From contig NC_079510.1 in assembly GCF_030052815.1 (NCBI RefSeq), positions 40,828,853 to 40,892,852 of the forward strand: 64,000 nt of DNA. Direction: 5' to 3'. Of this stretch, positions 1-11,736 are shown piece after piece. Below the pieces are notes generated by a model. That model worked only from the letters and a program-made list of their open reading frames with translations. It had not been told where the DNA came from and did not search any database. The number at the start of each line of letters is the position of its first letter. Position 1 is the stretch's first letter. A program made the translations under genes and the position numbers. This DNA is from Hevea brasiliensis. Lineage: Eukaryota > Streptophyta > Magnoliopsida > Malpighiales > Euphorbiaceae.

Positions 1-1621
1 TTTCTTCTTTTGTGCTCTCTTTTTCTTCTCTCTTATTTTCACTCTCTTGACCAACTTTTTTACCACTTCTCAAGGTTACAACCTTACATTGTTCATGAGG
101 GTTTTGTGGTTGGCTAGGTAGTTTCCCATAGGAATTGCTTCCTGATGAGCTTGCTTGTTGCGCCAATTGAGTCTCCAACATGCGGTTGTGGACTTGTAAT
201 TGATCCATGGTTTGTCTCATATGTTGCATTTCTTCCTCCAATTTGCTATTCATCTTGCTTTGTTCAGCAAAAAATTTCTCCATCATGTTCTCCAAGGATG
301 GCTTCGGTTCATGAGGTGGAAGGGATTGTTGTGCTCTTGCTTGATATCCAGGTGGTGGTTGTCTTGTGGGCTGAAATTGAGGCTTGTTCTGCTGCATAAA
401 CTGCTGGTTATGAGGATAATTTGAGCTTTGGCCTTGTTGAGCAAAAGTTGCTTGTGGTCTCCATGTTAAGTTGTTCATATTAGAATAAGAATTTCCCATA
501 GGTTTTTGTTGATAACCTCCTGCATAAGCAGCTTGCTCTTGCAAATAATCATCACCATAAGAAGAATAATCAACTCCACAACTTTGAGTTCCATTTGTGA
601 AGGCAACTTGTTGCATAGTTGTAGGAGTTGAGGTTGTTGCCTTTGTGCAAAAATCACTAAGAAGCTGAGTCAACTGATCAAATCTTGCATTCATGTAGTT
701 AACTGAGTCAAGTTCATAGATCCCAGCTTTCTTTGGCTCAAGTGCTCTAGGATTTCCCCATAAATGGGTATTATGAGCAATCTTCTCTAATAGATCATAG
801 CATTCTTCACTTGTCATTCTCATGAAATCTCCTCCTGCTTGTGAATCAATTGTGTTTCTTATGGCTGGAGTAACTCTGGTGTAGAAATTTTGAACAATCA
901 TCCATTTGGGTATTTCATGATGAGGACATTGCCTTTCAAGCTCCTTAAATCTCATCCAAGATTCATACAAAGTTTCATCATCCCTTGGTTTAAAAGCTAC
1001 CATCAAATTCCTCAAATGAGTGGTTTTCCCAGGTGGGAAAAATTGAGATAGAAAAGCTTGAGATAACTGCTCCCAAGTAGCTATAATAGCTTGTGGGAGT
1101 GAGTCATACCACTCCAATGCTGAATCCCGAAGAGAGAATGGAAATAAGGTGAGTCGAATAACTTCATCAGAAACTCCAGGTTGTCTTTGTGTACCACATA
1201 TCATCAAAAATTTCTTCAAATGAGAATGAGGATTTTCAAGTGGGCTACCTCCAAATTGTGAATTCTGAACCATTTGAATAAGACCAGTTTTTAATTCAAA
1301 TTGATTAGCTCCAATAATAGGTCTGTTATCTCTCACATCAGTACATCTAGGAAAAGCATAATCTAACATGGATCTTCTTTGAGGATCATTTTGATTAACA
1401 ACAGCATTTTGCCCGTTTTGCTCGTTTCCTCCATTATCTCCTCCAATAGCTCTATTTTGATTCTCCATATTTTCTATTGTCTCCTCTTGCTCAAATATTT
1501 GTTGTTCTTCTTTTTCTGCTTCTTTTCTTCTTTTGTATTCCTTTTTGTTGGCTCGACAGAATTTTTCAATTTCAGGATTGAACAACAATTCAGTGTCACT
1601 TGTGCTTTTCGATCGTCTCAT
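1..1621 (-). CDS. Athila-like Ty3/gypsy gag polyprotein, partial (runs off left edge)
   Basis: Read on the minus strand from an ATG at 1621, the frame appears open for about 540 codons to the window edge. The N-terminus (MRRSKSTSDTELL, about residues 1-13) is followed by a charged region. A retrotransposon gag core around residues 120-260 contains LRDSALEWYDSLP and FLSQFFPPGK. A long Gln/Asn-rich tail follows, then VTLRSGKK near the edge. An internal ATG at 1468 is in frame, but the upstream one gives the N-terminus usual for plant Athila-type gag. The reading frame starts about 110 bases inside the primer-binding site and LTR, as expected for gag. Gag forms the cytoplasmic particle that packages the element RNA. 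No stop was found by eye, so this copy may be young; the rest of the polyprotein lies outside the window. Confidence 0.75.
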   Translation of the reverse strand, partial: MRRSKSTSDTELLFNPEIEKFCRANKKEYKRRKEAEKEEQQIFEQEETIENMENQNRAIGGDNGGNEQNGQNAVVNQNDPQRRSMLDYAFPRCTDVRDNRPIIGANQFELKTGLIQMVQNSQFGGSPLENPHSHLKKFLMICGTQRQPGVSDEVIRLTLFPFSLRDSALEWYDSLPQAIIATWEQLSQAFLSQFFPPGKTTHLRNLMVAFKPRDDETLYESWMRFKELERQCPHHEIPKWMIVQNFYTRVTPAIRNTIDSQAGGDFMRMTSEECYDLLEKIAHNTHLWGNPRALEPKKAGIYELDSVNYMNARFDQLTQLLSDFCTKATTSTPTTMQQVAFTNGTQSCGVDYSSYGDDYLQEQAAYAGGYQQKPMGNSYSNMNNLTWRPQATFAQQGQSSNYPHNQQFMQQNKPQFQPTRQPPPGYQARAQQSLPPHEPKPSLENMMEKFFAEQSKMNSKLEEEMQHMRQTMDQLQVHNRMLETQLAQQASSSGSNSYGKLPSQPQNPHEQCKVVTLRSGKKVGQESENKREEKESTKEE

Positions 1622-1729
1622 AAACAAGAAAAGTACCTGAAAAACACAAGGAACAATAGTGAAAATAAAAGAAAATAAAAATTCTAATTAGCTTAAAACA
1701 ATTAAAATCCAACTTAAAAACAAACAATT

Positions 1730-1746
1730 CCCCGGCAACGGCGCCA
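1730..1746 (-). promoter_or_regulatory. Primer-binding site of the Athila-like element
   Basis: On the minus strand the sequence reads TGGCGCCGTTGCCGGGG, the primer-binding site typical of plant Athila elements and attributed to a tRNA 3' end. It lies six bases inside the LTR end at 1753, between the LTR and gag. Confidence 0.8.
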
Positions 1747-1752
1747 AAAACT

Positions 1753-3386
1753 TGATATGGTGTGTCCGCAAGTGCACGGGTCACAGTAGTATAGTTTTAA
1801 AAAAAATGATATCGATCCCACAGGGAATTGTGCTTAAATTGGAAATAAAAGTATAAGCAAATTAGAATGACAAAAATTAAAAGATATTAAAAATAAAATC
1901 TAAAAATTAAAATTAAGACAAAAATTAAAGATGTAAAATGAAATTTGGAATTAAAATTGGTATTTGAGGAATTAAAACTAGATCAATCAATTAACTAAAA
2001 TTAATAAAACTAGATTACCCAAAAATTAATTTGAAATATCTATTTATGAAATTGAGAGGAATTAAATCTAAATTCAATAAAAATAAAAATAAAGTGATTA
2101 TAGAAATTGGATTTAAATTGGATTTAAATTTAAATTGCTATTTATGAGGTTTGGAGGATTTATATCTAATTTCAATGAAAAATAAATTGATTCTAGAGAT
2201 TGGATTTTTTCAATATTGTTTGCATGTGATTTTTCCCTAATTTAGCCAAACACATGAGAATTGCAATTTTGAGGGAAATCGATTCTTAAATTTTTGAAAC
2301 CTTTTTCAAGCATCTCAAAATTGGTTTTCATTAAATCAAACCCTGTTTTCACGGTATTTCAAATCTAACAAAAACCCAATTAATGCTCTAATTGATTTTT
2401 GGAAAGTTCCCCTTAATCTTCTTAGCTTATTTCTAACACCAAGAAAATAAAGTTTATTGCAAGATTATCCATCCCCAATATTCACTTTTCAGTCCATCTA
2501 TTAAGGATTAAAACTTAACTTAATGAGGGCCCATTCATCAAGCAAGGAAATAAGCACACAAGCAATAAATCAAAATATAACAATATTCATTTAAATGGCT
2601 AAATCAGTTCAAAACCACAAAACAAATCAATATTTACAAACCCATCTCTAGAATCTCAATAAACTACTCACAAATCATTGTTTAAAGATAAACCCAAATG
2701 AAGAAATGAAGAAATAATGGAAATGTAAGCTTAAAGGGGTAGAAAAACCCAGCAAATCTGCAGCAGGATCTCTGCAGAAAAGTGCAGAAACTTGATCCTT
2801 GCTGCTGCTGGAAGAAGAAATGCAGAAAGTGCTCCCTTCTCTCTTTCTAATCTTGCCAAAAAATGCCTCCCTTGCTCTCTATATGGAAAGAAAGTGATAA
2901 AATGGGTCTTTATATAGGCTAAGGGACTGTTCTAGAATGGGTAAAAGGGGGAAGGATCCAGAAAAGGTGAGGTAAAAGTCGAGTAACGGAAATGCCACGT
3001 CAACAATTTTCCAAGAAAACGACATAAGCCGAGTCGGTTGTGTCGCGGGTTGTGTCGCTCGGCGTGAATATCGACGATCGACACAACTGCGACATGAGCT
3101 AATTCGGTTGTCTTTGCGCAGTTGTGTCGCTCTCGGCCATTTTTTTCTCAACTTCAAAATTTTTGCAATTCGATTTTAATCTCCTCCAAATGGCTACTCT
3201 GATCAAAATACATCAAATTTCTCCAGATTTAACCTACAAAACAAATAAATTCCAAAAATTAAACTAAGAAACGTGAAAATTGTAAAATTGACTAAATATA
3301 TACTAATATCTATAATAATGGCTATGAACAAGGGTAAATTATGTGCAAAAATTACTCCTAAATGATGATCTAAAATGCATGCATCA
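1753..3386 (-). repeat. 5' LTR of the Athila-like element
   Basis: On the minus strand the LTR begins TGATGCATGC (3386) and ends CCATATCA (1753), so the ends are TGAT...ATCA. At 1634 bp it is in the usual size range for Athila LTRs, and it is followed directly by the primer-binding site and gag. It holds no gene. A GC-rich patch at 3030-3140 contains repeated GTTGTGTCGC motifs. The partner LTR and the second target-site copy lie beyond the left edge. The element is inserted in an older Tat-like element that resumes at 3387. Confidence 0.8.
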
Positions 3387-5190
3387 ACATGATCTCCATC
3401 ACCTCAAATAACCCTAACAGAATTATTAACTTTATCCAACCCATCCAAAAGCCCAATGAACTTATCCAACCAATCCAAAGGCCTAGTGAACCTATCCAAC
3501 CCATCCAAAAGCCCAATAAACCTCAGTCTATAATGGTTGTTGACATTTGTGATAATTCTAGCTATGATGAGGGTCCTTTAGATGTTTGGACCAATTTTGA
3601 TGAGGAGGTAGTTGCATTACAACTAGATGGTTTAGTTTCATTAGTGTCTGATTTTCAAGTTGTTGGGATCTATAAAAACTAGATGGATCTAAAAGTGGCT
3701 ACTATAAAGAAAGGGATGAAGTTTTTTCTTAGCACAGGCCTAGGAGAAAGTATAGATGGTCTGATGACTTTTCTTGAGATGATGGGGCAGATCACGAGTC
3801 ATGGTTTGGGCTATGAGCCAATAGAAGAGAAAGAAGAGCCAAAGCCTCCTAAGTTCTTAAAAGAGGGGGCAATTACCTTGACATATGATTAGGGGTTACC
3901 ACATATGAAAGAGCTAAAGCAAAAAATCAGCACCATTGCTCTAAGGACTGCATGGAAAGCCAAACACCTAAAGCTACACCCCTAAGTTTGAGTCTATCTT
4001 TTGTAATGCTCACAGTAGTGATATTGATGTTTCCAATTCTGATGTATTTGATAAAGATCTCGAGGCAAAGATCAATAACATGACCAATCCTTTTACTTAC
4101 TTGTTTGATGTTTATTATAATGGGCGTATGCGTGGCATTCATAATCATTTAGAATCAGTTTCTATTAATGCATCAAAATCGATCTCTATTAATTTGGGTA
4201 CACCAAATAATCCTAAAGACATTAAGTTAGCTGAAGATTTAATCCAAGAAGAAAGAGATAAATTTATAGCCTTGTTAATAAAGTACCAAGAAGCACATGC
4301 CTCTAGCTTAAAATCAGATAGCCGATTCCTAAGCCACGCTGGTGTCCCCATAGGAAAAGAGTGATCAAAAGTTGACTGAGCTAGTTATCATAATGAAGAG
4401 TAAAATTTCATGATATGAAGGATTAATAGTAGCACATGTGGACCTAGAGGGAGAAAGAAAATGGTATGAAGACACAAGGAGGTCTTTGAAAGTGAGAGAA
4501 TACTCGCAATCAACCAACAAAAGAGATAGAGCAATAATTCATAGATTAGCCACTCAACTTATTTTAGTTGGGGGGCAATTCTACAAACTCTTATGTGTGA
4601 TAGAAAAATAGGCTGAGCAAATAATGAAAGAAGTACATGCAGGAATGTGTGGTCCCCATATGAATGGAAAGTTTCTAGTTGGAATAAAAAATGTTCAAAA
4701 CTTATAAGGATTGGCCTAAAAAACTCCCTTATGTTCTTTAAGGTTATCATAGTACTACAAGGACATCCACGAGGGCAACCCCATTCTCTTTAGTGTATAG
4801 GACTAAAGTAGTGCTATCCATTAAGCAAGAGGTCAAATCCTTAAGTGTGATGTTAGAAGCTCAGATCTTAGAAAATGAGAGGGCCTAGAAGAGATATGAG
4901 GAACTAGCTTTGATTGATGAAAAGAGGATGTGAGCCTTGTATCGTATGCAGGCTTATCAGAGGAAGATAACTAGAGCCTTTAATAAGAAGGTGAAGCCAA
5001 GAAAGATCAAAGAGGGAGACATGGTTTTGAAACAAGTTCGGCCCATCCCTTTTGATTTAAGAGGAAACTTTACCCAAGCTAGGATGGTCCATACATAGTC
5101 AATAAGATCTTACCACAGTAAGAATATCAGACCTGGATGGGAATGAATTTCAAAAACCAGTCAATTTAGACAGGCTCAAATGGTACTTTG
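3387..5190 (+). pseudogene. Decayed pol of a Tat-like Ty3/gypsy element
   Basis: Broken plus-strand fragments line up in pol order. The pre-RT linker is at 3389-3890 and 4080-4330 (KLAEDLIQEERDKFIALLIKYQE matches the linker just before reverse transcriptase). An integrase zinc-finger segment is at 4490-4700 (VHAGMCGPHMNGKFL). The integrase C-terminus is at 4760-5190 (ATPFSLVYRTKVVL, RYEELALIDEKRM, AYQRKITRAFNKKVKPR, then NLDRLKWYF). Reverse transcriptase, RNase H and the catalytic integrase core are missing, so large internal deletions have occurred besides many stops. The family assignment rests on these conserved strings. The Athila-like LTR ends at 3386 and has displaced the upstream part. 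Confidence 0.7.
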
Positions 5191-5196
5191 TGTGAG

Positions 5197-5790
5197 ATAG
5201 GCTCGCTAGGCTGAAAACCTACAAAAGGCAGTCTAGGCAAAAGTAAGGGTTAAAGAAAAGAAAAAAAAAAGAAAATAAAAACATGCTAGATTGAAAACCT
5301 GCAAAAGGTGGTCTAGGCAAAAGGAGAGATGAGAAAAGATCTAGATGGAAAACCTGAAAGGCCATTCAGCAAATTATAAAGCTTATTTCTAACTTTGGAA
5401 GGTTGAAAATTTGGTAAAACTAAATGTAAGAGGGAGTAATAGTGTACTTGAATAGATAAAGAAGTTTTTATTACATTAACCAGGAATAGGTTTTATTTAA
5501 TTATAATTGTGAATGTTTGTGTCTTAAGGGATACATCAAATGATTAGATAATTGAATAGCATTGTTTTGATTTAATCTATGTCTTGTGAGCATGACAGAA
5601 TAAGTGCTTGACATGAATGCCCTGGTGATTGTCTAATTTCAAAAAGAAAAGAGAAAAAGAAGAAGAAAAAGAAAAGAAAAAAAGAGAGCTCGCTAAGTGG
5701 AAAACCCAAAAGGGCTACTTAGGAAAAAGTTAGAGCAAACCCGCTGAAATGAAAACTCAAATGAGCATTTCAGGCAAAAGTTAGGGCACA
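5197..5790 (+). repeat. Degenerate short repeats in the 3' untranslated region of the Tat-like element
   Basis: A unit of about 45 bp of the form GCTNRRYTGAAAACCYRNAAAAGG...TCTAGGCAAAAG recurs near 5197, 5281, 5341, 5691 and 5741. Such repeats are common between integrase and the polypurine tract in Tat-type elements. A purine-rich block (5640-5690) separates the copies. Confidence 0.55.
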
Positions 5791-6086
5791 AAAAATAGAG
5801 TTCATAGAAGAGAAATAAGTCAAGGCAAAAACCATGGGAGGAGAGAAGAAAAAGAAAAATCAGAGCGAAATTGTATTGTGACCTTAAGGAAGTCTTTTTT
5901 GGTGAACAATTCTTGTAAAAAAATTTGAGGTTATAAGAAAGTTTTTGCAAAAAGAGGTCCCCCAGAGGACTAAGTTTTTTCAGAATCTCTAGCAAAATCA
6001 ACATGCCCATGATAGGAAGCGGCATACAAGAAGCACAAAAATCACAAAAAGAGTTTTGAGACCCAGTCATCTCAATTTTTTCAAAT

Positions 6087-6566
6087 CATGAAATAGATAT
6101 TTTTTGGTAAGTCCTTAGATGTTGTTTAGGGCACACGACATAGTTGTGTAAGGCATAAAAGAAAATGCATCAACAAGTCACCTATAGGTGTGTAAGGCAT
6201 AGAAGAACATGCATCACCACAGTCTCAAGTGTCGAACTACGAGGGGGTCAGATTCTTCCTCAGGATAGCTAGGGGGATACGTAGGTAGTTTAGGACTGTG
6301 GTCCTAAATACGAACCCACAACATTTCATGACAGATATTTTTTTATAAGTCCTTAGATGTTGTTTAGGGCATATGGCATAGTTGTGTAAGGCTTAGAAGA
6401 ACACACATCAACATGTCACCTGTAGGTGTGTAAGGCATAGAAGAACATGCATCACCACAGTTTCAAGTGTCGAACTATGAGTGGGTCTGATTCTTCCTCA
6501 GGATAGCGAGGAGGATACGTAGGCAGTTTAGGACTGCGGTACTAAATACGAATCCATAACATTTCA
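6087..6566 (+). repeat. Two tandem 240-bp units
   Basis: Copy 1 spans 6087-6326 and copy 2 spans 6327-6566. Each begins CATGA(A/C)A..GATATTTTTT and contains GTCCTTAGATGTTG, two GTGTAAGGC motifs, GTGTCGAACTA and GGATACGTAGG. Differences are scattered single bases. No open frame runs through both. The unit lies in the noncoding 3' part of the Tat-like element. Confidence 0.8.
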
Positions 6567-6569
6567 ATT

Positions 6570-6812
6570 CACACAGTTGTTATTGTCATGAGACTGTAGC
6601 TAGTCTCATGACACAGTGTATTGACAGAGCAAGAAGCACTTAATTTTCACATGACACAGTTATCACTGTTATGAGACCGTAGCTAGTCTCATGACGCAGA
6701 GTGTATTGACAGAGCAAGATACACTCATTTTTCACATGACATAGTTATTACTGTTATGAGACCGTAGCTAGTCTCATAACATAGAGTATGTCGACCGAGC
6801 AAGATATACTTG
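6570..6812 (+). repeat. Three tandem units of about 84 bp, each with a stem-loop
   Basis: Units begin near 6570, 6650 and 6735. Each holds an inverted repeat with 10-bp arms and an 8-base loop ending GTAGCTA: 6585-6612, 6668-6695 and 6753-6780. Each is followed by a conserved TGTATTGACAGAGCAAGA-type segment. The stems are GTCATGAGAC, GTTATGAGAC and GTTATGAGAC, paired with GTCTCATGAC, GTCTCATGAC and GTCTCATAAC. All three remain pairable although the sequence changed. They lie just upstream of the polypurine tract at 6905. Confidence 0.8.
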
Positions 6813-6904
6813 ATCCTCATAGCCAATGTTTCATAGTTATTAAACATTTGAGTTTCACTTTGACGAAATTTGAGCAATACTTTCGCATTGATTTCAACTT
6901 TCGC

Positions 6905-8650
6905 CAAAGTGGGGGGCAAACTGTACACCCTTATTTTGTGATGAGTATGTGCATTGAGGCTATAGGAAACCTGATGATGAAAAATTATATGACTGTAAGA
7001 TGTAATTGGAAGCATGGAGCTGAATTATTAATTCTTTGGCATGATCTTGAAAAAAAATATATAATAATATGTTTTTTTTGGGAATTTTATTTTGTTTAAA
7101 TTTAATATGGATAATTTTTCAATGTACATAATTAAGTTTAATTGGGCCTCATGGGCCTAAGAAAGCCTAGTTAGGAATTTTAAATAAGACCTATTTAATT
7201 TATTTTTTGAAAATTAAAATAAGAAAATATCTTTTTCTCTATCCCTCTCTTTCTATTGGTTAGAACACCTCACCCATATCCCAGTTTTATCCAAATTCCT
7301 TAATCCCAGTTGTTTAAGTTATCTGAACCTTATCACACTAGGACTTCAAACCCTACCACACATCTTCCTCACTCCCTATTGGTGCCTTCCCCTTTCCTTC
7401 TCTTCCCATTGGTTGAAACACCTCATCCATATTGCAGTCTCACCCAAATTCTGTAATCCTACTTGTTTAAGTTATCTGAACTTTATCACGCTAGGACTTC
7501 AAACCCTATCACACCTCTCTCCCAAAACCCTATAAATACCCCACTAAAAAAAAAAGGAGGGGAGGAAAAAAAAAGGTGGAGGAGAAGACAAAAAAAGAAA
7601 AAAAAATTAAAGAGACGAATAGCCAAAATTCTTTCAGTTTTTTTTCTAGCGATATTTCTTAAAGTTTCTTTATTTTTTATTACAAACAAAATTGGTAAGT
7701 AGCCCTAAGGTAAGTACCAAAGAGGGCATTTGCATGGAGCTTACATGGAGCTAAACATGAGTAAGCCAGGATATCATTGTCATACTAGAAGAGAAGACCA
7801 TTTTTTAAGGGTAGCTTGTCCCAATGGCAACTGCATTTACCAACAGGTAAGTAGCTCTAAACTCCTCGAATAACCATTAGCATGAAATTATAGTAATAAT
7901 AGAATTTTTTATTTGGTAAATTAAAATTAACTTTGTTTTTAATTTAACTGACTTTTGTATGTAATTAATTTAAATAAATACTTTGTAAATTAAAATTAAT
8001 CTTGTTTGTAAATTAAACTAACATTGACATGTAAAATAAATTTAATTTAACACTTGATAATTGTAAAATAAAATTGCATGTTAGAAATCTTTATTAGGTT
8101 GTGATTGTTTGGGCCTTATGTGATATTAGAATAAATTACACATGTACATAATTAACTTAGTTCAATTATCCTTAGGGTAACTTGGTGAAAATTAATTAAT
8201 TAGGTTAAATATAAAAGTAGGGTTATTTGAAATTGAATTTGTTTGTAAATTAAATTCTCAATAATAAATTAATTTTAGTCATCTGGTAAATATCATTTAA
8301 ATAATTAGCAACCCCATAGATAGAAATTACTTGTGCATGAAAATTGTGTATAAACAACAATCCTTTTGTGAATTACTTGCGTGTGTAGGATTAGAATTGC
8401 ATTTTTTAGGATGAAAGTTTAATAAAGAAATAATAAACAAGACTTTTAGAAACATTAGTAGAGGACTGGCACTTGAATTAACGAGGTTAGACCAGGCGTA
8501 AGAGGTGCCTAACACCTTCCCCTTACGTACCCACTATCCCGAACCTAGACATTAGGCTATGGTAATGACGGTTGTGGAAACTCTACAAGGAGTAAGTAGC
8601 CATCCATGATCCTCGAAAGAAACACTGAATATGTCCCGGTTATTATCCGA
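6905..8650 (+). mobile_element. Polypurine tract and LTR of the Tat-like element (right end approximate)
   Basis: AAAGTGGGGGGCAAAC (6905-6921) is a polypurine tract followed directly by TGTACACCCTTATTTTG at 6922, the usual start of Tat-type LTRs. The LTR holds no gene; short open frames at 6788-7099 and 7463-7702 show no family features. Toward the end it carries ACCAGGCGTAAGAGGTGCC (about 8491) and TATCCGAGTGGCGACTCC (about 8644-8661), strings seen near LTR ends and primer-binding sites in this lineage. The true right end was not found, so 8650 is an estimate; 8660-8890 is unassigned. Confidence 0.55.
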
Positions 8651-8889
8651 GTGGCGACTCCTGTCTATCTATGTCTTCGTGGCATAAATCCTTAGTACCG
8701 TAGTAGTGTTATGAGAAGACGGTACTTACCAGTGGTTTGATTCTATTAGGATTGTATGAAGTGCATATCTAGGAAATACTGTCTAAGGAGGTGGTACTTA
8801 AGTGAGACATTGTGACTCCATCATCTTTCCTGGGCATTACTTGGTGTATTTTATATAATTCCAATGGATAATATTTCGCCTCACGCCCC

Positions 8890-11434
8890 CCTCCTACATC
8901 ATCACATATAAAGATAATTCATTCAATATTCACACGAAAAGATAATTTAGAGTTATTCACGTACCCAGTGTGTCACATCAATACGTATATGGGAGCTGAT
9001 CTCTTATACAGCTTTCTTAATCTAATACTTGCTAGCGAGATCTACTCAAGCCGGACTTTCACTTAATAATCCAAGTGTGAGAGCCAGCGAGATTAATTCA
9101 AAGCCGTGCTTACCCCATTTTTTCATATCCATAAGAATCAAGTTTCAACGACACTAGCTCAAGCCGTAACTATCCGTCCAATCTATATTCACATATACCA
9201 TATATAAATAACAGACTCAGTTCCAAATTTTCTTTAGGGTGGCAATCACAAATCAATATCAATAATTAACTATATAGCAATCAAAATGCCCCTATATATT
9301 AACTATTTATGTGCATAATTAAGTACTTATAAAATACATGAACATACTAGATATATATAATTAATATTAAAATTACAAAAATAATAAATATCCAACTCAC
9401 AGACTGGTCAATCCGATTGCAGATGGTCAGGTTGGAGAGAAGAAATGCTAGTAGGCACCAATCACCTATACAGATACACTGAACTCTATCAATTTACTGA
9501 CAAAAATAACTAATTAATTTACCTAAATAAGCAAGAATAATTCTTAAGGTTTTGCTAAAATTTTGGCAGAGTCTCTTCTATAACCGGACCTAACCTCTTG
9601 CAACATAAATCGTAACATTTCTAAGTGACAGAATCACACTACTTTTTTGTAAAATTCATAACTCATTAACCACAACAGATATGAATGCAAAATTAATTGG
9701 AAAAGATTTATAAGATTCTAAAATTAATTTTAGATACTAGATTTGCACAAAATTGTTAAGAAACAAGGGAGATATGGGCTTCACAAATCTTCACAAATCG
9801 AGTATACTACAAATAAGATTTTGCAGGAACCCTAAATTCAAACAACCATAACTTATAAAATATAAAAGTTTTTTTAGTGATTCTTGAGCTTAAAATTAAT
9901 AGAATTTTGTGAAGAATATGAATATAATTTTACTAAAAGTTTTACAGATTCAAAAAATAACAAAAAATAATAAAAATATGAGAGATAGAAAACTGAATAT
10001 GTGCAGAGTTGTGTATCCCCTCAAATTAAATATGATTACATAATCCACATGAACATGCAAGATAAATTAAAAGATAAAGAGCATAAAATTAGATATTACA
10101 TGGCATAGATCCTGAAAAGAAAACAACAAAAACAAACTTTTAAGAAATCTTGCATGAAAATCTTCTTGAAGAAAAGAAAAGAAATAATAAAGAACTAAAA
10201 GAGTTTATGAATATCTCTAAATTTTAAATGCAACATCAACAATACACAAGGTCTCAAGCCCATAATAACAATTATAATGCCCATTCGGGGTCTACAAGAA
10301 ATCTAATCTAAGTCCAATATTTCAAATTTCAGCATAGGTCTCTTACTCTTTTATAGTCTAAATAATTGTTTTTAATACTTTAAATATTATAGAAATATTC
10401 CTGGAGCTCCTCTACATCGTCCTTATATTAATTAAAGTCATTTTACTTAATTTTACAAAGTCAAGAATATTTTACAGATTTAACTAACTAACTTAATCAA
10501 GACACAAACTACACAACTTGAGTTAGGGACTACCTTTGTAAATTCTGTTACCTGGAATGCATCCAGAATGTCCAAAAATATTAGGAACAACTGTAAACAT
10601 GACCCCTTTCTAGGACAGCTTGCCAGACATTCAGATTGGACTGAAAACTCAGCCCCGAGTACCGGTAAACTATCACCAATGCAATCGTACCTAAACAAAA
10701 TCCATAAATTATTAATAATTATCATATAATTATATTTAATTTACAGGTATTGAAAAAGGTTAAAAATCTTACCAAATGATTTGAACTGTTTGATGATCAC
10801 ATTTTCCAAACGGTGTCCAATTAGAGTGGGGTTGATTCCATTTGAAAAGATTTGTCACCCTAAGTTCATCGGTAGTCTCGAATCACCGATCTGACAGTCG
10901 GATTGTCGAAAAAATGGCTGGGAAGTTACTGCCACCAATTTTCTCTCTCCTCTCTCTCTCTCTCTAATCGGATGTTTTTCCTCCTGCATCGGTTCCAGAT
11001 GCTGTTGGTTAGAAACTAGAGCTGAGGAGGAGAGGAAGTCATAGCCATTGGAATCAATCTGAACGGTGGTCGAAAATGTCCTCAAGAGCCTCTACTTCTT
11101 CACGCGCGATATGTGTGTCGCTACTCAATTCCCTACACTGCTGTCGCCTGTTGTTGCCACCGGAGACTTCCTGTCGTCGCCTGGAGTCGAGGAGAGGGCC
11201 TGGCCGGTGGGGTTGAACCTTGTGGCCGAAAAACAAGGAGGAAGAGGGGAGGGGGGGGGGTGTGAAAAGGGATAAGAAAGAGAGACGAAGGAGATGGGGG
11301 GGGGGGGTGGTCTGCTGCATTTTGCAAATCCTGATTTTTTTTTTTTAACTTTTAATTATCTTTTTAGTTCTTGAACTTTTTAGGTATTCAAATAGGTTCA
11401 AAATTCTTTTATTATATTTAAATTAAATAAAACT

Positions 11435-11480
<46 letters not shown>

Positions 11481-11736
11481 CCTAAAGAAATTTAATTATT
11501 TTTACATATAATATAATTTAATCCTAACTCATTCTAATCGATTTTGATAATGACAATATTACAAATAATGATTTAAGATAATAATTGTAATAATAATATA
11601 TGTAAAATAATATTCATAAAATAAAATAAATACAAAATATTATTATTATTATGAAAATACTAATTTAACACAATAAATAAAATAATAATAAATTAATAGT
11701 CTAATTATATATATATATATATATCAGGTTGTTACA
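8890..11736 (-). mobile_element. Truncated Ty3/gypsy LTR, minus orientation
   Basis: The minus strand begins TGTAACAACCTGATATATA at 11736, matching the TGTAACACCCCTGATT start of the LTRs at 29453 and 36654. Near 8990-9110 it carries GGGAGCTGATCTCTTATACAGC and three short motifs in reverse orientation that match AAGAGAGCTGTATAGGGGATC and the triple CTTGAGTAATTCGCTGG region of those LTRs. The LTR end (GGGTCGTGACA) is absent at the left, so the 3' portion is lost; 8890 is approximate. A CT/GA-rich GC block at 10900-11310 and several intron-like AT tracts sit inside it. Short frames there have no recognisable domain. Confidence 0.55.
11436..11479. repeat. (TAA)n microsatellite
   Basis: Uninterrupted trinucleotide run of about 14 units inside the 5' part of the truncated minus-strand LTR. 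Confidence 0.9.

Noticed and set aside
6087..6812. Tandem repeats considered as a CRISPR-like array
   Set aside because: Plant retrotransposon context, long units without unique spacers and no associated genes rule this out.
11054..11327. Overlapping frames on both strands in a GC-rich block, with proline-rich products
   Set aside because: They lie within the truncated LTR, overlap each other and follow C/G homopolymers; no domain or splice support.
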